This document shows, piece after piece, positions 5,299 to 10,907 of a stretch of 10,926 nucleotides of DNA. The DNA is from Candidatus Pacearchaeota archaeon (GTDB lineage: Archaea; Nanobdellota; Nanobdellia; Pacearchaeales; GW2011-AR1), in NCBI GenBank assembly GCA_002687255.1, contig NYZR01000024.1, forward strand, positions 1 to 10,926, written 5' to 3'. The position numbers and the translations under genes were made by a program. Positions within the stretch are counted from its first letter, which is position 1. Each line of letters starts with the position of its first letter. Below the pieces are notes generated by a model. That model did not search any database. It was not told where the DNA came from and saw only the letters and a list, made by a program, of their open reading frames with translations.

Positions 5299-5931
5299 AA
5301 ACCGATCTTCCCACCTTCTCATACTTCTTTCATCAATCCTAACACTTACACCCTCACGACTCTCTCGCTTTCTCAACCCTCTAAACCAAAACCCTCCCAA
5401 CACCCCAAAAAACATCCCGGACAAATGAGCCAAGTTCCCCGTATTACTAATCGGATTCCCCGAAAAGAAAGCCACCGCCCCCAACACATCCCCCCCAGCC
5501 CAGAACACGCCAGCCAAAAGCATCGGCATCGGCATTCCGAACGCCCAGACCGTCATCCCCGGCCGAAGAACAACAAGCGCCCCGATAACCCCAAAGATCG
5601 CCCCGGAAGCCCCTAAGGAAGAAGAATAAAACCCAACCGAAAACACATTAGCCAACACCCCAGTAATCAGAAACACCCACAGAAATTTCCGAGACCCAAT
5701 CTGCGATTCCAAAATCCCTCCGAACAACAACAATGCAAACAGATTATACACCAAGTGCCCCAAACCCCCATGCAAAAACACCGCCGAAACAAACCGCCAC
5801 ACATCTCCAGTCAAAGCCTCACCATTCAACACAAAAATCTCTGTGAATCCCGGAACAACAAGTTGTAACACAAAAATCCCAACCATGATCACCGACAACC
5901 ATACAAAATAAAACTTCATGTCTTCAGCCAT
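5290..5931 (-). CDS. Rhomboid family intramembrane serine protease
   Basis: The 213-aa product has about six membrane helices and the rhomboid signature. It carries WR in the first loop (45-46) and the HGGLGHLVYN segment with H54, H59 and N63. The catalytic serine is S109 in GASGA and the catalytic histidine is H169 in AHLSG, so the Ser-His dyad is intact. Rhomboids cut substrate helices within the membrane. A basic tail (about 186-213) faces the cytoplasm. An open frame reaches a TTG at 5946, but the ATG at 5931 is preferred because a TATA box lies about 26 bp upstream. It runs convergent to the receiver gene with a 9-bp overlap. The substrate is unknown. Confidence 0.93.
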   Translation of the reverse strand: MAEDMKFYFVWLSVIMVGIFVLQLVVPGFTEIFVLNGEALTGDVWRFVSAVFLHGGLGHLVYNLFALLLFGGILESQIGSRKFLWVFLITGVLANVFSVGFYSSSLGASGAIFGVIGALVVLRPGMTVWAFGMPMPMLLAGVFWAGGDVLGAVAFFSGNPISNTGNLAHLSGMFFGVLGGFWFRGLRKRESREGVSVRIDERSMRRWEDRFLG

Positions 5932-5950
5932 CACAAGCCCTAACAAGCTA

Positions 5951-5963
5951 GAATTAAAAACTT
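5951..5963 (-). promoter_or_regulatory. TATA-like box of the rhomboid gene
   Basis: The minus strand reads AAGTTTTTAATTC, centred about 26 bp before the ATG at 5931. This spacing decides that start over the upstream TTG and GTG codons. The box abuts the stop codon of the upstream small gene (stop at 5962). Confidence 0.6.
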
Positions 5964-6264
5964 AACCTTTCCCATCCATCGAGAAACAAACCGTCACACC
6001 ATCTGAGTTATCCGCATAAAATCGATAAGAAGGATCCAAAACATCAAGATCTAACGTAGCAACGTCTCCTGGATTATGAACAACAGAAGCAGATGCCCTC
6101 GCCGCCCCATTCCCAAAAGGCACCAAGCAGCAATACCTCAACGTGCTCGACTTTGGAACACCCCCACCATTATCACTCTCGGAAGCATCGTCGCCCCTAC
6201 GCTTCTTAGGTATAGACACAAATGTATAATACTCCCCATCAGGATCATAATCAATCGTAGGCAT
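5962..6264 (-). CDS. Small acidic protein of unknown function (100 aa)
   Basis: I do not recognise this protein. It is soluble, Asp- and Gly-rich, with no signal peptide or membrane helix. It begins MPTIDYDPDGEYYTFV, has a basic patch KKRRGDD (18-24), a flexible Ser/Gly stretch, then a beta-looking C-terminal half with alternating hydrophobic residues. CC at 45-46 is notable in a short intracellular protein. The frame opens at a GTG three codons earlier, but the ATG at 6264 is preferred because a TATA box lies 26 bp upstream. Codon use matches the other minus-strand genes. It lies directly upstream of the rhomboid gene, which has its own promoter; a functional link is not shown. Confidence 0.7.
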   Translation of the reverse strand: MPTIDYDPDGEYYTFVSIPKKRRGDDASESDNGGGVPKSSTLRYCCLVPFGNGAARASASVVHNPGDVATLDLDVLDPSYRFYADNSDGVTVCFSMDGKG

Positions 6265-6284
6265 AAAACCCACACAAAAAACCA

Positions 6285-6295
6285 GCTTTTAAACC
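6285..6295 (-). promoter_or_regulatory. TATA-like box of the 100-aa gene
   Basis: The minus strand reads GGTTTAAAAGC, centred 26 bp before the ATG at 6264. It is divergent from the glutamate dehydrogenase promoter, with about 28 bp between the two boxes. Confidence 0.6.
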
Positions 6296-6322
6296 TTCCG
6301 AAAGTAACACCGTAAACGCCAT

Positions 6323-6333
6323 TCTTAAAAACC
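6323..6333 (+). promoter_or_regulatory. TATA-like box of the glutamate dehydrogenase gene
   Basis: TCTTAAAAACC is centred about 25 bp before the ATG at 6353, consistent with leaderless transcription and supporting this start even though it adds an unusual N-terminal extension. Confidence 0.6.
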
Positions 6334-6352
6334 TCAAACCCCTCAAACCAAG

Positions 6353-7744
6353 ATGCCCAAAAAAAAGAGCCCACCAAAACAAGAACCCCAAAAGAACCAT
6401 TCCCTCAAAACCGCTCCCGAAAAAAAACCAACCCCAGAAACCCCTTCCCACAAAAACCCCCAACAAGAAACCACCTTCTCCCACACCCAAGCCCAACTCC
6501 AAAAAGCCCTCAAACATCTAAAGATAAGCGAAGACGCCGAAACCCTCCTCGAACACCCCAAAGAATCACTCCAAGTCACCATCCCTCTCAGAATGGATGA
6601 CGGCTCCCTGAAAACCTTCCAAGGCTACCGAGTCCATTACAACGATGTCCTCGGGCCAACGAAAGGGGGCATCCGATTCCATCCACAAGTCTCCTTAGAC
6701 GAAGTCACCTCACTCGCCTTCTGGATGACCATCAAAACCGCAGCCGTCGGCCTGCCCTTCGGCGGAGCCAAAGGAGGCGTCATCGTCGACCCCAAATCCC
6801 TTTCCAAAAAAGAACTAGAGCGCCTTTCGAGAGGATACATCAGAGCCATCTATGACTTCATCGGCCCAGACAAAGACATCCCTGCCCCAGACGTCTACAC
6901 CAACGGACTCGTCATGGCCTGGATGGCAGATGAAGTCAACACCATCGCACGAAAGCAGATCCCTGCAGCCATCACCGGAAAACCAATCTCCCAAGGCGGC
7001 TCCCAAGGCCGAGAAGAAGCCACTGCTCTCGGCGCCTACTACGTCCTCAAAGAACACGAAAAAGCAAACTCCTGGGCGCCAAAGAAAATCACCGTAGCAG
7101 TTCAAGGATTCGGGAACGCAGGCTACCACATCACACAAATGCTTCATGACGATGGCTACCAAATCAAAGCTGTCTCCGATTCCAAAGGCGCCCTCCTCGC
7201 CAAAAAAACCCTCGATCCCAAGTCGATCATGGAGCACAAAGAAAAAGCCGGAAAACTCGAAGGAGTCTTCTGCCACGGCACCGTCTGCGACCTCGTCGAC
7301 CATGAAAAAATCACCAACGCTGCTCTCTTAGAAGCAGATGTAGACCTCCTAATCCTGGCCGCCCTCGAAAACCAAATCACCAAAGATAACGCCAAGAACA
7401 TCAAAGCGAAAACGATCCTAGAAATAGCAAACGGCCCGACGACGCCAGAAGCAGACGAGATTTTAGAAAAATCTGGTTCCGTGATAATCCCAGACGTCCT
7501 CGCCAACTCCGGCGGCGTTACTGTCAGCTACTTCGAATGGGTGCAAAACAAACGGGGGTTGCAGTGGACAGAAAAACAAGTCCACAAAAAACTCAAACCT
7601 ATCATGACCTCCGCCTATGCAGACATAGCAAAAATAGCGAAAGAAAAGAAAACAGACCTCCGAACAGCAGCCTATATCCACGCCCTCAAGAGAATCAGCC
7701 AAGGCATTGATGATAAAGGAACGGCCTCTTACTTCCAAGGATAA
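6353..7744 (+). CDS. gdhA: Glutamate dehydrogenase (Glu/Leu/Phe/Val family)
   Basis: The 463-aa enzyme interconverts glutamate and 2-oxoglutarate plus ammonia using NAD(P)H in the cytosol. The substrate domain carries KGGIRFHP (104-111), K128 in MTIK, the catalytic Lys K140 in PFGGAKGG, and D180 in PAPDVYTN. The nucleotide domain has GGSQGREEAT (215-224), the Rossmann loop GFGNAG (252-257) and AVSDSKG (273-279). The late NSGGVTVSYFEWVQN segment is also typical. Archaeal relatives are about 420 aa; the excess is a Lys/Pro/Gln-rich, low-complexity N-terminus (1-43) that looks disordered. The related leucine or phenylalanine dehydrogenases are less likely given the length and motifs. Cofactor choice is not settled. 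The gene stands alone, and would join carbon and nitrogen metabolism in a reduced genome. Confidence 0.95.
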   Translation: MPKKKSPPKQEPQKNHSLKTAPEKKPTPETPSHKNPQQETTFSHTQAQLQKALKHLKISEDAETLLEHPKESLQVTIPLRMDDGSLKTFQGYRVHYNDVLGPTKGGIRFHPQVSLDEVTSLAFWMTIKTAAVGLPFGGAKGGVIVDPKSLSKKELERLSRGYIRAIYDFIGPDKDIPAPDVYTNGLVMAWMADEVNTIARKQIPAAITGKPISQGGSQGREEATALGAYYVLKEHEKANSWAPKKITVAVQGFGNAGYHITQMLHDDGYQIKAVSDSKGALLAKKTLDPKSIMEHKEKAGKLEGVFCHGTVCDLVDHEKITNAALLEADVDLLILAALENQITKDNAKNIKAKTILEIANGPTTPEADEILEKSGSVIIPDVLANSGGVTVSYFEWVQNKRGLQWTEKQVHKKLKPIMTSAYADIAKIAKEKKTDLRTAAYIHALKRISQGIDDKGTASYFQG

Positions 7745-7750
7745 CCGCAA

Positions 7751-7760
7751 CTCTTAAATA
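7751..7760 (+). promoter_or_regulatory. TATA-like box before the tRNA-His/hisS region
   Basis: CTCTTAAATA lies 7 bp after the glutamate dehydrogenase stop codon. It is centred about 26 bp before an ATG at 7782 and about 150 bp before tRNA-His. It could drive a transcript running through the tRNA into hisS. Confidence 0.45.
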
Positions 7761-7781
7761 CCCTTCTCCTTAATCACAACT

Positions 7782-7823
7782 ATGAATACACAAACCCCGA
7801 GGTTTGTTCATTTCTCGCACTGA
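7782..7823 (+). CDS. Possible 13-codon leader ORF upstream of tRNA-His and hisS
   Basis: ATG at 7782 lies at the usual leaderless distance from a TATA box and opens a frame for MNTQTPRFVHFSH, then TGA. Two of its 13 residues, including the last, are histidine. A perfect 7-bp hairpin ACAAACC / GGTTTGT (7790-7807) lies inside the frame. It may be a translated leader peptide for hisS control, or simply the transcription start of an untranslated leader. Two histidines is a weak signal, so confidence is low. Confidence 0.25.
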   Translation: MNTQTPRFVHFSH

Positions 7824-7853
7824 AGCGAACTTTTCTAGTCCTAACTTCAACAA

Positions 7854-7865
7854 TTCTTTTAAACT
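7854..7865 (+). promoter_or_regulatory. TATA-like box nearest tRNA-His
   Basis: TTCTTTTAAACT predicts a start near 7886, giving a precursor leader of about 22 nt. That leader would open with the hairpin GGGGT/ACCCC (7885-7900). An inverted repeat CTCTCT/AGAGAG (7864-7869 and 7878-7883) lies between box and start and could be an operator. Confidence 0.45.
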
Positions 7866-7907
7866 CTCTAAAACTACAGAGAGAGGGGTGCATTAACCCC
7901 ACAGCAT

Positions 7908-8034
7908 GGCGGTTGTAGTTCATTGGTAGAACGCACGGTTGTGGTGAGCGAGATTGCGAGACAATCTCACGCTTGTGAATAACGAGCGAGCTCGTGAATT
8001 CCGTGAAAAGAGAGTTCGATTCTCTCCTTCCGCT
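7908..8034 (+). tRNA. tRNA-His(GUG)-like gene with a 55-nt intron and defective acceptor stem
   Basis: The sequence forms a cloverleaf with an encoded G-1 (7908), the hallmark of tRNA-His. The D-stem is GTTC/GAAC with a 7-nt loop, the anticodon stem CACGG/CCGTG, the spliced loop TTGTGGT (anticodon GUG), and the T-stem GAGAG/CTCTC with loop TTCGATT. The intron (7945-7999) is supported by a bulge-helix-bulge: bulge GGT, wobble-rich central helix TTGT/GTGA, bulge ATT, and intron-side helix GAGC/GCTC. The acceptor is odd: GCGGTTG against CTTCCGC leaves U-U mismatches at 5-68 and 6-67, and base 73 is U rather than the usual C. Either this is a diverged functional tRNA, one repaired by editing, or a tRNA-like element in the hisS leader. 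CCA is not encoded. Confidence 0.78.
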
Positions 8035-8182
8035 TTCCTTATGCATTCTTAGGAATGCATAAGCCGAAGGCATCGAACTCTCGTAGAGAGGACGATTACC
8101 CCAGTGCCCAACTGGACACGAGTGGTCGCCGAGGAACTTGCTTCCTCGTGCGCTCTCCTTCCGCACAAACAGGAAAACAAAA
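8035..8182 (+). promoter_or_regulatory. Structured spacer/leader between tRNA-His and hisS
   Basis: No gene and no TATA box at leaderless distance from hisS. The spacer holds an 11-bp hairpin CTTATGCATTC/GAATGCATAAG (8038-8063) just after the tRNA, then an exact reverse complement (8072-8082) of the tRNA-His T-arm segment GAGAGTTCGAT. This forms a CTCTC-GTA-GAGAG hairpin closed by ATCG/CGAT (8072-8094). A CCAGT/ACTGG stem (8101-8115), a 7-bp hairpin CGAGGAA/TTCCTCG (8130-8148) and a direct copy of the tRNA 3' strand (8153-8164) follow. The tRNA's GAGAG strand therefore has several alternative partners, which suggests a regulated leader. Confidence 0.5.
8153..8164 (+). repeat. Direct copy of the tRNA-His 3' end
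   Basis: CTCTCCTTCCGC is identical to 8022-8033, the T-stem 3' strand plus the whole acceptor 3' strand of tRNA-His. The copies are 131 bp apart, and the second ends 18 bp before the hisS start codon. It could compete for pairing with the tRNA 5' half, or mark the far end of an inserted mini-element. Confidence 0.6.
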
Positions 8183-9424
8183 ATGAAAATCAACATAGAC
8201 ACCGTAAAAGGATTCCAAGACTCGCTCCCCCCACAGTCACAACTCCGTGAAAAAATAAAAAAAGTATTCCAAAAAAACGCCCAGAAAGCCGGCTTCCAAC
8301 CCCTCGAAACCCCGATCATCGAATACGAAGAACTCGTCAAATCAGACACACTCCCTTCAGAAGGAGAAGACGAAGCGGTCAGAGACAGATTCAAACTAGA
8401 AGACCGAGCCGGCAGAAATCTCTCCCTCAGATACGAATTCACCTTCCAACTAGCCAGAATCTTCAAACAAAATCCCAACCTCAAACTCCCCTTCAAACGA
8501 TTCCAAATCGGCCCGGTCTTCCGAGACGAACCCATCAAACAAGGCAGAACAAGACAATTCACCCAATGTGACATAGACATCATGGGCGACGACTCACGCT
8601 TAGCAGAAGCAGAATGTCTCTCAGTCATCAACAACACACTGGAAGACCTACAAATCAAAGGAACGACAGTCCAACTCAACAACCGAAAACTCATGAACGC
8701 TATCCTCGACTCCGTCAGAATAACAAAACCACAACAAGTCCTCCGAGAACTCGACAAACTCGGCAAGCTCCCCATCGAAGACATAAAAGTCAACCTCCGC
8801 AAAGTCGCAGACGTCAATCAGATCCTGACGCTCTTCAAACTCCTCGAAAAAGACCTCTCCTTCTTCAAAGAAAACAGTTTCGACGGAGCACAAGAAATCG
8901 AAGACCTCATAGCACTCTGCAAGGAATACAACATCAAAGCCTCATTCAGCCCAACCCTCATGCGAGGCTTCGCCTACTACACCGGAAACATCTTCGAGAT
9001 CCTCTCGGAAAACGGCACCTCCCTCATGGGCGGCGGCCGCTTCGACAACCTCGTAGGAAAATACCTAGACAGAAACATCCCAGCCGTCGGATGCTCCTTC
9101 TCCCTCGAAGCCCTCATCGGCCTCCTCCCCGAACTGAAAAACCTTCCCGTAAAACCAGTGAGCAAAGCACTCATCATCTCCCTCGACCAAACAGAAGATG
9201 CCATCGCCCTAGCAACCACACTAAGAAAAAACAACATCCCCACCCAAATAACCGAAGACAAACCCGGCAAAGCCCTCGAATACGCCAACTCCTACCAAAT
9301 CCCCTACACGATCTTCATCGGCCAGGCCGAAATCGTCAAGAAGAAACTCAAACTGAAGGATATGAATTCCGGTGATGAAACATTATTGACAGAAGCTGCG
9401 CTGGTCAAGAAACTGAAGAAATAA
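8183..9424 (+). CDS. hisS: Histidyl-tRNA synthetase
   Basis: The 413-aa class II synthetase charges tRNA-His with histidine. Motif 1 covers LETPIIE (41-47) and motif 2 is FRDEPIKQGRTRQFTQ (113-128) with R114. The histidine-specific HisA motif is RGFAYYTG (261-268) and the HisB/motif 3 segment begins GGGRFDNL (283-290). The HisRS anticodon-binding domain follows from about 326. Length is normal. In HisA the residue after RGF is Ala where many HisRS have Asp (RGLDYY), a variation that may be lineage-specific. The frame opens at a TTG (8138), but that would translate a hairpin and the tRNA tail copy, so the ATG at 8183 is chosen. It has no TATA box 26 bp upstream, unlike its neighbours, so it is probably expressed from a promoter before tRNA-His. 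Confidence 0.96.
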   Translation: MKINIDTVKGFQDSLPPQSQLREKIKKVFQKNAQKAGFQPLETPIIEYEELVKSDTLPSEGEDEAVRDRFKLEDRAGRNLSLRYEFTFQLARIFKQNPNLKLPFKRFQIGPVFRDEPIKQGRTRQFTQCDIDIMGDDSRLAEAECLSVINNTLEDLQIKGTTVQLNNRKLMNAILDSVRITKPQQVLRELDKLGKLPIEDIKVNLRKVADVNQILTLFKLLEKDLSFFKENSFDGAQEIEDLIALCKEYNIKASFSPTLMRGFAYYTGNIFEILSENGTSLMGGGRFDNLVGKYLDRNIPAVGCSFSLEALIGLLPELKNLPVKPVSKALIISLDQTEDAIALATTLRKNNIPTQITEDKPGKALEYANSYQIPYTIFIGQAEIVKKKLKLKDMNSGDETLLTEAALVKKLKK

Positions 9425-9428
9425 CCAA

Positions 9429-9438
9429 ATAATTAAGT
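9429..9438 (+). promoter_or_regulatory. TATA-like box of the 80-aa gene
   Basis: ATAATTAAGT starts 5 bp after the hisS stop codon and is centred about 27 bp before the ATG at 9461, predicting an independent leaderless transcript. Confidence 0.55.
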
Positions 9439-9460
9439 AGTAACCACAACACAAAAAAAC

Positions 9461-9703
9461 ATGTCACACACAAAAACAAGAGCAAATAAAGTAAGAATCA
9501 TAATCCTAAACGCAAACCCTGAAGGGGGCGTAGAAGGAGGAAGAGAAACGGTAAACATAAGATTCAGAAGTGACCGATTTGGAGAAGACAATCACGCACT
9601 GACCGCCTCAGAATATCGAGCAATCCGAGAGACAGAACAACACTGGGCAGAATACCGTGGGATCTTTCCGGTAAGGGTCTACGGAACTGGCCTTCGCCAC
9701 TAA
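9461..9703 (+). CDS. Small protein of unknown function (80 aa)
   Basis: I do not recognise this protein. It is soluble and charged, with no membrane helix or cysteine. A basic N-terminus leads into a strand-like VRIIILNANPEGG (11-23), then VNIRFRSDRFG (31-41), a helix rich in Glu/Arg around TASEYRAIRETEQHWAEY (48-65), and a final strand FPVRVYGTGLRH. This beta-beta-helix-beta order suggests a small compact domain. A TATA box at the usual distance and A/C-rich codons like other + strand genes support it as real. It ends 18 bp from the convergent scpA stop. Confidence 0.65.
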   Translation: MSHTKTRANKVRIIILNANPEGGVEGGRETVNIRFRSDRFGEDNHALTASEYRAIRETEQHWAEYRGIFPVRVYGTGLRH

Positions 9704-9721
9704 CTTCCAAAAACCTTCAAG

Positions 9722-10681
9722 CTAATCCTCTTCCTCCAAAACCCCTTCCAACTCCTCAACCTCTCGCTGTTCTTGCAGAGCAACCTCAACCTCCCTCCGC
9801 ATCTCCGCCAACAACGCACTATGCTTCCGCTCATGCAAAGCCTTCATCCACACCCAAATCTCCTCATGATGCCCCTCCTGCTCAACAACAAGCTTCTCCT
9901 GCGTATCCAAATGCAACAAAGAATAGAAAGTAGCTAACTGCTCTTCCGCACTCTTCCCGGCAAAAGCCGAAAAGGCCAGCTTCTCCTCCCTCGTCTTAAA
10001 AATCCCTTGCAACTTCGAAAACAAAGCCTTCATATGATCTCCAACAGCAATCTTCCGAGTCGGCAACGAAATCCCGGTCTCCATCTCCCGCTGCTTATCC
10101 ACCACAATTCTCTTAATCCTTCTCGTTTCAGTCGACAGAGCCTTCCCCAAAGCACCCATCAACTCATTCAATGTCACCTTCCGCTGCCGAGGCAACGGCG
10201 TCCGAGGAACAAGCACGGGAATATCCTCGTCCAACTCCAACCTCTCCTGCACATGCCCTTTCTTCTCTTCCTTCCCAAACAAAATCGCATCCAAACTCGG
10301 CAAGTCCTCATGCAACAACACCTCGCTCTTCAGTCTCAAAAGAAAAGCAGAAGCCAACAACACCTTCGACGAAACAAAGAAATCCGCCTCCTCCAGTTCC
10401 CGAACCTTATCTAAATACTTCCCGGCCAACACAGAAAGATCAATATCCCACGGCTTCAACTGCTCTGTATTAATCAGATCGTAAATAATCCCCTGCCAAC
10501 TCACCTGCTGCCCAAACAGCAGCCCCTGCACTTGTTCCTGCTGCGGACTATGAACAACCACTCCAGCAGATTCCCTTCTTGGTTGTTCATGCCCGGGGAG
10601 CTTGCTCCCCGACGTCTCCACAACAGCCCCTTTCACCCCATCAAACGACTTACTAATTTCAGCCGCAATCCTCTCTTCCAT
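9722..10681 (-). CDS. scpA: Segregation and condensation protein A (kleisin)
   Basis: The 319-aa product is the kleisin that bridges SMC heads in the chromosome-condensation complex. The N-terminal kleisin domain (about 62-125) has the typical WQGIIYDLINTEQLKPWDID segment followed by the AS.FLLRLKSEVLL helix. A charged linker and basic central part follow. A C-terminal winged-helix (about 233-283) has the LATFYSLLHL helix. The last 35 residues are a Glu-rich helix. Typical ScpA is about 240-280 aa; extra length is in the N-terminal 60 residues and the centre. The frame reaches a TTG at 10690, but the ATG at 10681 fits a TATA box 25 bp upstream. A palindromic cluster (10550-10611) is translated in frame in the N-terminal extension. 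Neither smc nor scpB is in the window. Confidence 0.92.
   Translation of the reverse strand: MEERIAAEISKSFDGVKGAVVETSGSKLPGHEQPRRESAGVVVHSPQQEQVQGLLFGQQVSWQGIIYDLINTEQLKPWDIDLSVLAGKYLDKVRELEEADFFVSSKVLLASAFLLRLKSEVLLHEDLPSLDAILFGKEEKKGHVQERLELDEDIPVLVPRTPLPRQRKVTLNELMGALGKALSTETRRIKRIVVDKQREMETGISLPTRKIAVGDHMKALFSKLQGIFKTREEKLAFSAFAGKSAEEQLATFYSLLHLDTQEKLVVEQEGHHEEIWVWMKALHERKHSALLAEMRREVEVALQEQREVEELEGVLEEED
10550..10611. repeat. Palindromic cluster inside the scpA coding sequence
   Basis: A 10-bp inverted repeat ATGAACAACC / GGTTGTTCAT (10550-10559 and 10581-10590) stands next to a perfect 7-bp hairpin CGGGGAG-CTTG-CTCCCCG (10594-10611). Together they encode about 20 residues of the poorly ordered region before the kleisin domain. 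The hairpin resembles the one at 8130-8148 in the hisS leader (CGAGGAA-CTTGC-TTCCTCG), suggesting a palindromic repeat family that can sit in coding sequence. Confidence 0.6.
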
Positions 10682-10700
10682 CCCATTCAAGGACAGAACT

Positions 10701-10710
10701 GCTATTTATG
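10701..10710 (-). promoter_or_regulatory. TATA-like box of scpA
   Basis: The minus strand reads CATAAATAGC, centred 25 bp before the ATG at 10681. This fixes the start over the upstream TTG and predicts a leaderless transcript. Confidence 0.6.
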
Positions 10711-10809
10711 CCTTCTCATACACCCCTAAAACGCCCAAAAACACCCCTCTCGTCCCCCAAAAAGGACAAAACCCAACTGTTCCCATTCAGAAGTTACAAC
10801 ATATCGAAA

Positions 10810-10820
10810 CATTTAAATAG
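10810..10820 (+). promoter_or_regulatory. TATA-like box of a gene running off the window
   Basis: CATTTAAATAG is a strong TATA match on the + strand. It predicts a start near 10840, so the transcript would begin with a leader of about 50 nt before the ATG at 10891, or would be a non-coding RNA. The stretch 10711-10809 between this box and the scpA promoter shows nothing I can identify. Confidence 0.5.
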
Positions 10821-10844
10821 CCTTTATGCATCAATATACTATCA

Positions 10845-10907
10845 CCTCTTTTTCCCCAGAAGAGGACGTATCATCGATCTATTTTATCTGATGGTGCCTC
10901 CTCTTCT
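10845..10907 (+). promoter_or_regulatory. Mutually exclusive hairpins, possible RNA switch
   Basis: CCTCTT (10845-10850) can pair with AAGAGG (10860-10865). The same segment, extended to AGAAGAGGA (10858-10866), is the exact complement of TCCTCTTCT (10899-10907). The second pairing would enclose the ATG at 10891 in its loop. The two stems cannot coexist, which is the layout of an attenuator-type leader. No known riboswitch is recognised. Confidence 0.3.

Noticed and set aside
6815..7303. 162-codon minus-strand frame inside the GDH gene
   Set aside because: Antisense to a well-supported enzyme; no promoter at the expected distance and no motif.
8138..8182. TTG-initiated N-terminal extension of HisRS (15 codons)
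   Set aside because: It would translate the leader hairpin and the tRNA-His tail copy; the protein from the ATG at 8183 already begins like a normal HisRS.
7780..8817. 345-codon open frame on the minus strand
   Set aside because: It lies antisense to hisS and tRNA-His, is Ser/Arg-rich without a recognisable domain, and reads through the tRNA; a shadow frame.
8614..9375. 253-codon + strand frame inside hisS
   Set aside because: Very Arg/Pro/His-rich product from another frame of a C/A-rich gene; no domain.
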